A stretch of 64,000 nt of DNA. It comes from Streptomyces odontomachi (GTDB lineage: Bacteria; Actinomycetota; Actinomycetes; Streptomycetales; Streptomycetaceae). Shown one piece after another: positions 26,240 to 35,480 of this stretch. The stretch lies in the NCBI RefSeq assembly GCF_024435355.1, contig NZ_JAMJWG010000006.1, forward strand, positions 1 through 64,000, given 5' to 3'. The position numbers and the translations under genes are program-made. Numbering within the stretch: the stretch's first letter is position 1; every line of letters starts with the position of its first letter. The notes beneath the pieces were generated by a model that worked only from the letters and a program-made list of their open reading frames with translations, searched no databases and was not told the DNA's origin.

Positions 26240-27724
26240 GTGTACCGCAGACTCATTGCCCCGGGCGCCCTCGCGGTCTCGTTGATGCTGGCGATCCCGG
26301 CATCGGCCGACGGCTACTCGCCGGGGGCCCCGGGCATCGGCGACCCCTACTACCCGGTCTACGGAAACGGCGGTTACGACGTCGCGCACTACGGCCTGCA
26401 ACTGAAGTACCAGCCCACGACGGACCTGCTGGAGGGCACTGCGACGATCCGCGCCACCGCCACGCAGAACCTCTCGCGCTTCGACCTGGACTTCGGGCTG
26501 ACGGTCAGCGAGGTGCGGGTGAACGGCGCGAAGGCCGCGTTCACGACGTCCGGTGACGAGGAACTGGAGATCACTCCGGCCAGGGGGCTGCCCAGGGGCG
26601 CACCGATCACGGTGGTGGTGAAGTACTCCGGCACCCCGTCCGACGTGGAGCTCTTCGGTTTCACCTCCTGGATGCGCACACCCGACGGGGGGATCGGGGC
26701 GAACGAGCCGGAGTCGGCCGCCTGGTGGTTCCCGTCCAACGACCACCCGCTCGACAAGGCCACCTACGACGTGTCGATCGAGGTGCCGGACGGCACCCGC
26801 GCGCTCTCCAACGGCGTGCTGACGTCGACCACCACACGGCACGGCCGGACCCGCTCCACCTGGCGCTCCGACAGGCCGCAGGCCACCTACCTCGCCACGC
26901 TCGCGATCGGGAAGTTCGACGTCTCCACCGCGAAGACGGCGGACGGTCTGCCGGTGGTCAACGCCTACAGCACGGACCTGCCCGCCGCCACCCAGGACGG
27001 CGCACGGGCCTCGCTGGAGCGTACCGGTGAGGTCGTGCGGTTCCTGGAGGGCTACTTCGGCCGCTACCCGTTCAACGCGGTCGGCGGCTACGTTCCGAAC
27101 GTGACCGCGGGCTTCGCGCTGGAGACCCAGACGCGACCGTTCTACAGCCCGAAGTTCTTCGCGAAGGGTCCGAACCTGTCGGTGGTGGTGCACGAGCTGG
27201 CCCACCAGTGGTACGGCGACAGCGTGTCGGTGCACGGGTGGCGGGACATCTGGCTGAACGAGGGGTTCGCCTCGTACGCCGAGTGGTTGTGGTCGGAGGA
27301 CCAGGGCGAGGGCACCGCGCAGGAGCTGGCGGACTACGTGTACGCGCAGCATCCGGCCGACGACCCGTTCTGGACCGTCGCCCCCGGAGACCCCGGCCCC
27401 ACGCACCAGTTCGACGACGCCGTCTACGACCGGGGCGCCCTCGCGCTCCAGGCGCTCCGCAACGCCATCGGTGACCACGCCTTCTTCGCCATCCTCAAGG
27501 GCTGGCCGCAGCAGCACCGGTACGGCAACGCGACGGTGCAGGAGTTCGAGGCATACGCCGAGCGGGTCTCCGGCCAGCGGCTCGGTGCGCTGTTCGACAC
27601 CTGGCTCTACCAGCCGTCCAAGCCCGCGGCGCCGGCGGCGCAGGCTGCGGGTGTCCGGGCGGCGGGCACGCCGGCGAAGCCGGCCTCGTGGACCGGGATG
27701 GCCCGGGGGCACGGCACCCGGTGA
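26240..27724 (+). CDS. Secreted M1-family zinc metallopeptidase
   Basis: 494 aa. The gluzincin site is complete: His318-Glu319 and His322 in HELAHQWYGD, with Glu341 in NEGFASYAEW. An exopeptidase-like segment occurs upstream (GFALETQTRPFY) instead of canonical GAMEN, so substrate preference may differ from aminopeptidase N. GTG 26240, 5 nt after GGAG, gives a clean signal peptide (YRRLIAPGALAVSLMLAIPA then SADG). An ATG at 26165 is in frame but would bury the signal. The C-terminal about 30 residues are Ala/Pro-rich. Confidence 0.9.
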   Translation: MYRRLIAPGALAVSLMLAIPASADGYSPGAPGIGDPYYPVYGNGGYDVAHYGLQLKYQPTTDLLEGTATIRATATQNLSRFDLDFGLTVSEVRVNGAKAAFTTSGDEELEITPARGLPRGAPITVVVKYSGTPSDVELFGFTSWMRTPDGGIGANEPESAAWWFPSNDHPLDKATYDVSIEVPDGTRALSNGVLTSTTTRHGRTRSTWRSDRPQATYLATLAIGKFDVSTAKTADGLPVVNAYSTDLPAATQDGARASLERTGEVVRFLEGYFGRYPFNAVGGYVPNVTAGFALETQTRPFYSPKFFAKGPNLSVVVHELAHQWYGDSVSVHGWRDIWLNEGFASYAEWLWSEDQGEGTAQELADYVYAQHPADDPFWTVAPGDPGPTHQFDDAVYDRGALALQALRNAIGDHAFFAILKGWPQQHRYGNATVQEFEAYAERVSGQRLGALFDTWLYQPSKPAAPAAQAAGVRAAGTPAKPASWTGMARGHGTR

Positions 27725-27736
27725 CGGCTCCCGCCG

Positions 27737-27759
27737 GGGGCGCCCGGGCCGGGCGCCCC
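27737..27759. terminator. Bidirectional terminator between convergent genes
   Basis: A perfect palindrome, GGGGCGCCCGG-G-CCGGGCGCCCC, in the 34-bp gap between the peptidase and the DUF2236 gene, touching the latter's stop codon. It can fold on either strand. Confidence 0.75.
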
Positions 27760-28670
27760 TACCGGCCCGCCGCCCGACGGGCGCGGCGGGCCGGCGGGAG
27801 GTAGCGCAAGCGCTCCGGGAGGAGCGGGACGACGACGGCGACCGCGCGCCCGAAGTGCCGCAGCATCCGCTCCTGGCGCGCGGTCCAGGACAGTCCGAGG
27901 GCGACCCGGACCTCCGGCGGCAGCAAGCCCACCGTGAGGAAGCACCGCAGCCGGGCCACCGGCGGCCACAGCACCGGCCACAGCGCACGCACCGCCCGCC
28001 GCACCGCCCGCGGTCCGCGATCCGGTGGCGGCACAGGGGCGTCGACGGCGAGGAGTTCACCGGCCACCTTCGTCCGTTCCAGCTCGTCCCGGACGACACG
28101 CCGGTAGTAGGGCCAGAACTCCTCCACCGTGCGCGGCATGTCCCGTTCCCGGATACCGAGCACCCGGCCGACCTGCCGCCACTCCGCGTACAGGCGGTGC
28201 TCCTCGGCGGCGGTGAAGGGGCGGTGGGCCAGGTAACCGCGGCTCCGGCGGACGATGGGGAAGCCGGTGGCGTGCACCCAGGCGTAGGTGGCGGGGTCCA
28301 GCGCGTGGTAGGGGCGGCCGTGCGCGTCGGTGCCCTGGATGCCGGCGTGCACCTGCCGCAGCCTGCGGCCCTCGGCGACGGCGTCCGGGCCGCCGTACAC
28401 CCACCGTTGCAGGGAGCGCAGGGAGCGCTCCCCGCGACTCCACGGGTCGGTGCGGAACGTGGAGTGGTCGTCGACGCCGGCGCCCACCGCCGGATGGGCG
28501 ACCTGGAGGGTGAAGGCGGCGGGCAGGCTGAGCACGGTGCGGATGTCCCCGACGACGTCCCAGAGGACGCCGCCCGGCGGTGGGGGCGGCACGTACCCGG
28601 GGTCGGCTGCCGCCCTGCGCTGCTCGGTCCTGGGCTCCGGCCGCTCCCCCGGCCGGTCGTGCTCGGTCAT
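27759..28670 (-). CDS. DUF2236 / MpaB-like oxygenase family protein
   Basis: 303 aa. Family features: GGVLWDVVGDIRTVLSLPAA, then LQVAHPAVGAGVDDHS with family histidines, YAWVHATGFPIVRR, and EFWPYYRRVVRDEL. Relatives include latex-clearing and MpaB-type haem-linked oxygenases, but most members are uncharacterised; I claim only the family. ATG 28670 follows GGGAG with 7-nt spacing. The gene is alone on its transcript, with a dispersed palindrome (28751) and 12-bp tandem repeats upstream. Confidence 0.8.
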   Translation of the reverse strand: MTEHDRPGERPEPRTEQRRAAADPGYVPPPPPGGVLWDVVGDIRTVLSLPAAFTLQVAHPAVGAGVDDHSTFRTDPWSRGERSLRSLQRWVYGGPDAVAEGRRLRQVHAGIQGTDAHGRPYHALDPATYAWVHATGFPIVRRSRGYLAHRPFTAAEEHRLYAEWRQVGRVLGIRERDMPRTVEEFWPYYRRVVRDELERTKVAGELLAVDAPVPPPDRGPRAVRRAVRALWPVLWPPVARLRCFLTVGLLPPEVRVALGLSWTARQERMLRHFGRAVAVVVPLLPERLRYLPPARRARRAAGR

Positions 28671-28750
28671 GGCATGGCTCCCGTGCCGGGCCGGACGACG
28701 GCTCCGGCCGCCCACGCCACGCGGCCGGACGCCGTCCCACCGCGGCTCCT

Positions 28751-28793
28751 GGTGGGGTACCGCCCACGCCCTTCGGGCCGTGGGTGGGGGTCC
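28751..28793. repeat. Dispersed palindromic element, copy C
   Basis: GGTGGGGTACCGCCCACGCCC, loop TTC, then GGGCCGTGGGTGGGGGTCC. More diverged than copies A and B but with the same arm order, in the leader of the DUF2236 gene. Confidence 0.6.
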
Positions 28794-28865
28794 GTCCTTC
28801 CAGTATGCGCACCGCGCGCGCCAGGTCCCGGCCCGTGCCCGTGCCGGTCGTCGTGCCCGCCTCGT

Positions 28866-28901
28866 GCCGGTCGTCATGCCCGTCGTCATGCCCGTCGTCA
28901 T
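28866..28901. repeat. 12-bp tandem repeat, three copies
   Basis: Units GCCGGTCGTCAT, GCCCGTCGTCAT, GCCCGTCGTCAT; degenerate units extend left to about 28842. It lies in the non-coding gap between the DUF2236 and permease genes. On the minus strand it reads as a Met-Thr-Thr-Gly repeat, but no gene is supported. Confidence 0.7.
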
Positions 28902-28946
28902 ACCGGTCGGCGCGCCCCGGCGACGGGACGGCGGGGCGCGCCGGCC

Positions 28947-30458
28947 TCAGGACTCCTCGGGCTGCTCCGCCATGCCGCCCTTGGCCGCGGTCGCGAGCAC
29001 CCGGCCGCGGACGGCGTACCAGCCGGCGACGAGGGCGGCCGCGACGATCGGCACCAGGTACAGGGTCTTGCGCCCGACCTCGGCGTCCTTGCCCATGAGC
29101 ACGAGCACGGCCAGCAGGAAGGCGATGGTGAGGATCTCGGTGACCGGGCTGCCCGGCAGGCGGAAGTGCGGCCGCTCGACCAGCCCCGCACGGGCCCGCC
29201 GCACGAACACCAGATGGCACACCATGATGATCACCCAGGTCGTGATGACACCGAGCGAGGCGATGTTCAGGACGATCTCGAAGGCATCGCTGGGCACCAG
29301 GTAGTTCAGGCCCACGCCCGCCACGCACACCAGGGAGGTGAGCAGTATGCCGCCGTAGGGGACCTGGTGGCGGTTCATCCGGGCGGTGAACCGCGGCGCC
29401 GAACCCGCACTCGCCATCGAGCGCAGGATGCGCCCGGTGGAGTACAGGCCCGAGTTCAGGCTCGACATGGCGGCGGTGAGCACGACGAGGTTCATCACGT
29501 CGCCCGCAGCCGGAACTCCGATCTTCGACAGGACCGTCACGAACGGGCTCTCGTCGGCCGAGTACAGGGCACCGGGCAACAGCAGCGCAAGCAGTATCAC
29601 CGAACCGACGTAGAACAGGCCGACCCGCCACATGATCGAGTTCACGGCACGGGGCACGACCTTGTGCGGCTCGGCGGTCTCGCCCGCGGCGACACCGACC
29701 AGTTCCAGCGCCGCGTAGGCGAAGACGACGCCCTGCATCACTATGACGACCGGCATCAGGCCGTGCGGCAACACCCCGCCGTGCTGGCTGATCACCCCGA
29801 GGCCGGGGGACGCACCGCCCACGTGATGGCGGGTGGCCAGCAGGAAGATGCCGATCACCATGAAGCCGACCAGCGCCCCGACCTTGACGATCGAGAACCA
29901 GAACTCCGTCTCGCCGAAGAACCGCACCGAGATCAGGTTCACGGAGAGCACCACGCCGAGCGCTATCAAGGCCAGCACCCACTGCGGGACGGCCTCGAAG
30001 GCGCCCCAGTAGTGCATGTAGAGGGCGATCGCCGTGATGTCGGCGACACCGGTCGTCGACCAGTTGAGGAAGTACATCCAGCCGGCGACGTACGCGCCCT
30101 TCTCGCCGAGGAACTCGCGTGCGTAGCTCACGAAGGAGCCGGACGACGGCCGGTAGAGGACCATCTCGCCGAGCGCGCGCACCACGAAGAAGGCGAAGAT
30201 GCCGCAGACCAGGTAGGCCACGGCGAGCGCGGGACCGGCCGAGTTCAGACGGCCGCCGGCACCGAGGAAGAGTCCGGTGCCGATCGCGCCGCCGATCGCG
30301 ATCATGTTGACGTGGCGGGTCTTGAGGTCCTTGCTGTAACCGGCGTCACCCGCGTCCCCGGGTCTGCCGTCCGCACCGAGACGGAGGTTTCCCGGTGCGG
30401 TGCCCGCGGCGGGAGGGTTTTCACGGGCGCTCGCGGCGTCTACGGGCTTCTCGCTCAA
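28947..30458 (-). CDS. Amino-acid permease, APC/AAT family (AnsP/GabP-like)
   Basis: 503 aa, about 12 membrane helices. Family signatures: KTRHVNMIAIGGAIGTGLFL in helix 1 and SSGSFVSYAREFLG. Nearest types known to me are L-asparagine or D-serine/alanine permeases; the substrate is not certain. The start is TTG at 30458 with only a weak AAAG upstream; no better start precedes the conserved core at about residue 42. Uptake is proton-coupled in this family. No operon partner. Confidence 0.88.
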   Translation of the reverse strand: MSEKPVDAASARENPPAAGTAPGNLRLGADGRPGDAGDAGYSKDLKTRHVNMIAIGGAIGTGLFLGAGGRLNSAGPALAVAYLVCGIFAFFVVRALGEMVLYRPSSGSFVSYAREFLGEKGAYVAGWMYFLNWSTTGVADITAIALYMHYWGAFEAVPQWVLALIALGVVLSVNLISVRFFGETEFWFSIVKVGALVGFMVIGIFLLATRHHVGGASPGLGVISQHGGVLPHGLMPVVIVMQGVVFAYAALELVGVAAGETAEPHKVVPRAVNSIMWRVGLFYVGSVILLALLLPGALYSADESPFVTVLSKIGVPAAGDVMNLVVLTAAMSSLNSGLYSTGRILRSMASAGSAPRFTARMNRHQVPYGGILLTSLVCVAGVGLNYLVPSDAFEIVLNIASLGVITTWVIIMVCHLVFVRRARAGLVERPHFRLPGSPVTEILTIAFLLAVLVLMGKDAEVGRKTLYLVPIVAAALVAGWYAVRGRVLATAAKGGMAEQPEES

Positions 30459-30599
30459 AGGGGTCTTTCACTTTCTAGTGCGCCGGGATCGCCGGCGGCC
30501 GGTCCGTGCCACGGTCCGTGACACCTCGGGTGGGGGCGGCACGGACCGCGGGTCACTTTCCCTTGCGCCGGCGAGTTACGCGATGGTGCAGATCACAGT

Positions 30600-30644
30600 G
30601 GGAGTTACCTCCCACGCCTGCGCTGCGCAGCGGCGGGAGCATCT
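30600..30644. repeat. Dispersed palindromic element, copy D
   Basis: GGGAGTTACCTCCCACGCCT and a partly matching GGCGGGAGCATCTC flank the self-complementary core CTGCGCTGCGCAG. It lies in the divergent region between the permease and the MerR gene, about 130 bp before the MerR start. Confidence 0.6.
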
Positions 30645-30674
30645 CACATGCTGGTCAGAGGGTCGTACGAAGCA

Positions 30675-30704
30675 TTCACATTACTGGTGAGACAGCAATA
30701 CTGT
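30675..30704 (+). promoter_or_regulatory. Candidate promoter of the MerR gene with dyad in the spacer
   Basis: TTCACA (30675-30680), an 18-bp spacer, then TACTGT (30699-30704), in an AT-rich patch 70-100 bp before the MerR ATG. The near-palindrome ACAGCAATACTGT (30692-30704) overlaps the -10, and TCAC/GTGA arms flank the spacer, the place where MerR-type proteins bind. Confidence 0.45.
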
Positions 30705-30772
30705 TGCACCGGATCGCCGGACGTGGCCGGAGACGAGAACCGCAGCACCGGGGAAGCAAGGAGCTGACTGTC

Positions 30773-31630
30773 ATGACGGCGGACACTCCCCCACCGCCTG
30801 AAAGGCGTGGGAGGGACCCCCACCCACTGCCTGAAAGGCGTGGGAGGGACCCCCACCCACTGCCTGAAAGGCGTGAGAGGGACCCCCACCCACTGCCCGA
30901 AGGACGTGGAGGCGCCCAGGAACCGGCGTTGACGGTCGACGAGCTGGCCGCCCGCGCGGGTGTCACGGTGCGTACGGTCCGCTTCTACAGCACCCGGGGG
31001 CTGCTGCCGCCACCCGTGCTCGGGCCACGCAGGGTGGGACGGTACGGACCGGAGCACCTGTCGCGGCTCGCGCTCATCGAAGAGCTGCAACGGCACGGCA
31101 TGACGCTGGCCGCGATCGAGCGCTACCTGGAACGGCTGCCCGCCGACCTCAGCCCGCACGACCTGGCCATCCATCGTGCCCTGGTGGCGTCCTGGGCCCC
31201 GGAGAACGCCGAGGAGGCCACCCTCACCGAGCTGGAACGCCGCGCGGGCCGCGCCCTGAACGCGGACGACCTGGAGCGCCTGGCGGCGATGGACGTGATC
31301 ACACGCACCGGTGCGCCCGACGTCTTCCGGGTGGATCCCGGGCTGCTGGGCCTCGGGATACAGCTGCTGGACCTTCCCATACCCCCCAAGGCGGTGCTCG
31401 CCGCGCGCGGCGCCCTGCTGGAGCACAGCCGGGCGGCGGCGGTGGAGCTCGCACGACTCTTCCGGGACGCGGTGGGTGAGCCGGGCGCCGAAGGCGAGCA
31501 GCACCCGGAGCGGGTGGCACAGGCCCGATCGCTCTCGGCCCACATGCAGCCACTCGTGATCCAGGCCCTGGTGACCATCTTCCAGCGCTCCCTGAGCCAG
31601 GAGCTACGGGAGTGGCTCGGCCAGACCTGA
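30773..31630 (+). CDS. MerR-family regulator with a repeat-derived N-terminal extension
   Basis: 285 aa. A winged-helix MerR domain begins at about residue 47 (LTVDELAARAGVTVRTVRFY) followed by SRLALIEELQRHGMTLAAIE. The C-terminal about 150 residues are a helical effector region without the metal-site cysteines of classical MerR. Residues 9-46 are an 11-residue tandem repeat (PERRGRDPHPL) encoded by a 33-bp DNA repeat. The start is well fixed: AAGGAG sits 9 nt before ATG 30773, upstream of the repeat. It is convergent with the fadB-like gene and may control the acyl-CoA genes (inference). Confidence 0.87.
   Translation: MTADTPPPPERRGRDPHPLPERRGRDPHPLPERRERDPHPLPEGRGGAQEPALTVDELAARAGVTVRTVRFYSTRGLLPPPVLGPRRVGRYGPEHLSRLALIEELQRHGMTLAAIERYLERLPADLSPHDLAIHRALVASWAPENAEEATLTELERRAGRALNADDLERLAAMDVITRTGAPDVFRVDPGLLGLGIQLLDLPIPPKAVLAARGALLEHSRAAAVELARLFRDAVGEPGAEGEQHPERVAQARSLSAHMQPLVIQALVTIFQRSLSQELREWLGQT
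30797..30910. repeat. 33-bp tandem repeat, 3-4 units, in the MerR coding region
   Basis: Period exactly 33 bp (GCCTGAAAGGC at 30796, 30829 and 30862, diverged at 30895). Units join GGCGTGGGAGGGACCCCC to ACCCACTGCC, the same arms as the dispersed palindromes read on the other strand. Because 33 is a multiple of 3 the array keeps frame and adds 11 residues per unit. Confidence 0.85.
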
Positions 31631-31692
31631 GCCATGACGGCAGCCGGACGGCCCGGCGGCGCCCCGGGTGCCGGGCCCGGGCCCACTCCCCC

Positions 31693-31800
31693 GGCGCGAC
31701 TCGGCCGGGGCCGAAGCCCCGGCCGGGGCGCGAGGGAGCCGAGGCGGGCGCGACTCGGCCGGGGCCGAAGCCCCGGCCGGGGCGCGAGGGAGCCGAGGCG
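31693..31800. repeat. Two exact 54-bp tandem units, each with a hairpin
   Basis: Units 31693-31746 and 31747-31800 are identical. Each holds CGGCCGGGGC-CGAA-GCCCCGGCCG (31702-31725 and 31756-31779), a 10-bp perfect stem with a tetraloop. It lies between the convergent MerR and fadB-like genes, so it probably acts as a doubled bidirectional terminator. Confidence 0.85.
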
Positions 31801-31818
31801 AAGGGCCCCGGGATCAGC

Positions 31819-34074
31819 TCACCGCGCCGGGTCGGTGAACCGCTCGCCGCGCTCCGCCTTCTCGACCAGCAACGCGGGCGGCGCGAACCGCTCCCCGTAC
31901 CGCTCGGCGAGCTCGCGCGCGCGGGCCACGAAACCGGCGGGTCCGCCCTCGTAGCCGTTGATGTACTGAAGGACGCCGCCCGTCCAGCCGGGGAAGCCGA
32001 TACCGAGGAGCGAGCCGACGTTGGCGTCGGCCACGGAGGTCAGGACGCCCTCCTCGAGCAGCCGCACCGAGTCGAGCGCCTCGGAGAACAGCATGCGTTC
32101 CTGCATGTCGCGGAAGGACACCTCGGCCGTGGCGCCGTCCTGGGCCGGCCGGGTGAAGTGCTCGCGCAGCCCCGGCCAGAGCCCGGCGCGCCGCCCGTCC
32201 ACGTACTCGTAGAAGCCCGCGCCGCCGCTTCGACCGGGGCGGTCGAACTCGTCGACCATGCGGTCGATCACGGCCTCCGCCGGGTGCGGCTGCCAGGTGC
32301 CGCCGGCCTCCTCGACGGCCCGCCGGGACTCGTTGCGGATCTTGCGGGGCAGGGTGAGCGTCAGCTCGTCCATGAGGGAGAGGACCTTCGCCGGGTAGCC
32401 GGCCTGGGCCGCGGCCTGCTCGACGGAGGCGGGCTCGATGCCCTCGCCGACCATCGCCACGCCCTCGTTGATGAACTGGCCGATGACGCGTGAGGTGAAG
32501 AAGCCGCGGGCGTCGCGCACCACGATCGGGGTCTTGCGGATCTGTCGGACCAGGTCGAAGGCGCGTGCCAGTGCCTCGTCCCCGGTCCGCTCGCCCCGGA
32601 TGATCTCTACCAGCGGCATCTTGTCGACGGGAGAGAAGAAGTGCAGGCCGATGAAGTCCGCCGGGCGCTCCACTCCCTCGGCGAGCAGGCTGATGGGCAG
32701 CGTGGAGGTGTTGGAGCAGAGCAGGGCGTCCGGCTCGACGATGCCCTGGATCTCCTGGAACACCTTGTGCTTGACCGCCGGGTCCTCGAAGACCGCCTCG
32801 ATCACGGCGTCGCTGCCCGCGAGGTCGTGCGCCTCGGCGGTGGGCGTGATGCGGGCGAGGACCGCGTCCGCCTTCTCGCGTGTGGTGCGGCCGGTGCTGA
32901 CGGCCTTCTCGCAGAGCCGCTCCGCGTAGCCCTTGCCGCGCACCGCGGCGTCGACGGAGACGTCCTTCAGGACCACGTCGATACCGGCCCGTGCGCAGGT
33001 GTAGGCGATGCCGGCGCCCATCATCCCGGCGCCGAGGACGGCGACCTTGCGCACGGTGCGCCGCTCGATGCCGGTGGGCCGGCTGGCGCCCGCGTTCACG
33101 GCCTGGAGGTCGAAGAAGAAGGCCTGGATCATGTTCTTCGCGATCTGGCCGGTGACCAGCTCCGTGAAGTGGCGTGCCTCGATCCGCTGGGCCGTCTCGA
33201 AGTCGACCTGGGAGCCCTCGACGGCCGCGGCGAGGATGTTGCGCGGCGCCGGGTAGGGGGCGCCGGCGGTCTGCTTGCGCAGGTTGGCCGGGTAGGAGGG
33301 GAGGTTCGCGGCGAACTTGGGGTGCGCCGGGGTGCCGCCGGGGATGCGGTAACCGGGGGTGTCCCAGGGCTGCCGGGACTCGGGATGGGCGTCGATGAAG
33401 GCGCGGGCCCTGGCGAGCAGCTCCTCGGGGGTGTCGACCACCTCGTGCACCAGGCCGTGCTCCAGGGCCCGCCGCGGGCTGTACTGGGTGCCCTTCAGCA
33501 GCACCTTCAGCAGCGCGTCGGTGATGCCGAGCAGCCGTACCGTGCGCACCACGCCACCGGCCGCGGGCAGCAGCCCGAGGGTGACCTCCGGCAGGCCGAT
33601 CTTGGACCCGGACGCGTCCAACGCGACGCGGTGGTGGCAGGCGAGCGCGATCTCGTAGCCGCCGCCGAGCGCCGCGCCGTTCACCGCTGCGACGACCGGC
33701 TTGCCCAGGGTCTCGATGCGGCGCAGATCCCGCTTGATCGCCATGCTGTGGTCGAAGGCGTCCTGCGCCTCCTCGGGGCGCACGGCGATCAGGTCGCGCA
33801 GGTCGCCGCCGGCGAAGAAGGTCTTCTTCGCGGAGGCGACGATGACGCCGCGCACGGTGTCGCGCTCGGCTTCGAGCCGGTCGGCGACGGCGGTCAGGGA
33901 GGCGGCGAAGGCCGCGTTCATGGTGTTCGCCGACTGGGCCGGATCGTCCAGGACCAGGGTGACGGCACCGGTCTCGTCCTGCTCCCAGCGGATCGTCGAG
34001 GGGGCGGTGGACGTGGCGGGCTCGCCGGGCGCCGGCGACTGCGACGCTGCTGACGGCACTGCGGACTCGCTCAT
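31819..34074 (-). CDS. fadB: Fatty-acid oxidation multifunctional protein (enoyl-CoA hydratase/3-hydroxyacyl-CoA dehydrogenase)
   Basis: 751 aa, normal for FadB/FadJ-like alpha subunits. The N-terminal crotonase domain (KKTFFAGGDLRDL; NGAALGGGYEIALACHH) occupies about 1-300. Next is an NAD domain starting VAVLGAGMMGAGIAY, then SNTSTLPISLLAEG and LHFFSPVDKMPLVEII with the catalytic His, and the C-terminal helical domain. It does two consecutive steps of beta-oxidation. ATG 34074 follows GGAG with 8-nt spacing. The thiolase is immediately upstream (97-bp gap), forming the usual fadBA pair. The first 25 residues are Ala/Ser/Pro-rich. Confidence 0.94.
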   Translation of the reverse strand: MSESAVPSAASQSPAPGEPATSTAPSTIRWEQDETGAVTLVLDDPAQSANTMNAAFAASLTAVADRLEAERDTVRGVIVASAKKTFFAGGDLRDLIAVRPEEAQDAFDHSMAIKRDLRRIETLGKPVVAAVNGAALGGGYEIALACHHRVALDASGSKIGLPEVTLGLLPAAGGVVRTVRLLGITDALLKVLLKGTQYSPRRALEHGLVHEVVDTPEELLARARAFIDAHPESRQPWDTPGYRIPGGTPAHPKFAANLPSYPANLRKQTAGAPYPAPRNILAAAVEGSQVDFETAQRIEARHFTELVTGQIAKNMIQAFFFDLQAVNAGASRPTGIERRTVRKVAVLGAGMMGAGIAYTCARAGIDVVLKDVSVDAAVRGKGYAERLCEKAVSTGRTTREKADAVLARITPTAEAHDLAGSDAVIEAVFEDPAVKHKVFQEIQGIVEPDALLCSNTSTLPISLLAEGVERPADFIGLHFFSPVDKMPLVEIIRGERTGDEALARAFDLVRQIRKTPIVVRDARGFFTSRVIGQFINEGVAMVGEGIEPASVEQAAAQAGYPAKVLSLMDELTLTLPRKIRNESRRAVEEAGGTWQPHPAEAVIDRMVDEFDRPGRSGGAGFYEYVDGRRAGLWPGLREHFTRPAQDGATAEVSFRDMQERMLFSEALDSVRLLEEGVLTSVADANVGSLLGIGFPGWTGGVLQYINGYEGGPAGFVARARELAERYGERFAPPALLVEKAERGERFTDPAR

Positions 34075-34171
34075 CTGGCTTTCTCCGTGAAGGTGGGGCG
34101 GGACGGACACAGGGGCTCGGGGCGCCGCCGGCACGCGGCGGGGCGCGGGCGCGCGGGGTCGCGCGGGGTGG

Positions 34172-35392
<1,221 letters not shown>

Positions 35393-35480
35393 CCTCGTGG
35401 CCTCCTCATGGCCTGTGGTACGGCTGCTGACGAGCCGTTCAGGGATTGCGGTGCGGTACTCGCGCGGGGGCGTCCGGTGT

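Noticed and set aside
27471..30521. 1016-codon plus-strand frame crossing the DUF2236 and permease genes
   Set aside because: It runs antisense through two genes with family signatures and through their spacer; composition is His/Arg/Gly-rich shadow sequence.
30786..30910. CRISPR-like look of the 33-bp array in merR
   Set aside because: There are no unique spacers between units, units are directly abutting and translated in frame, and no cas genes are present.
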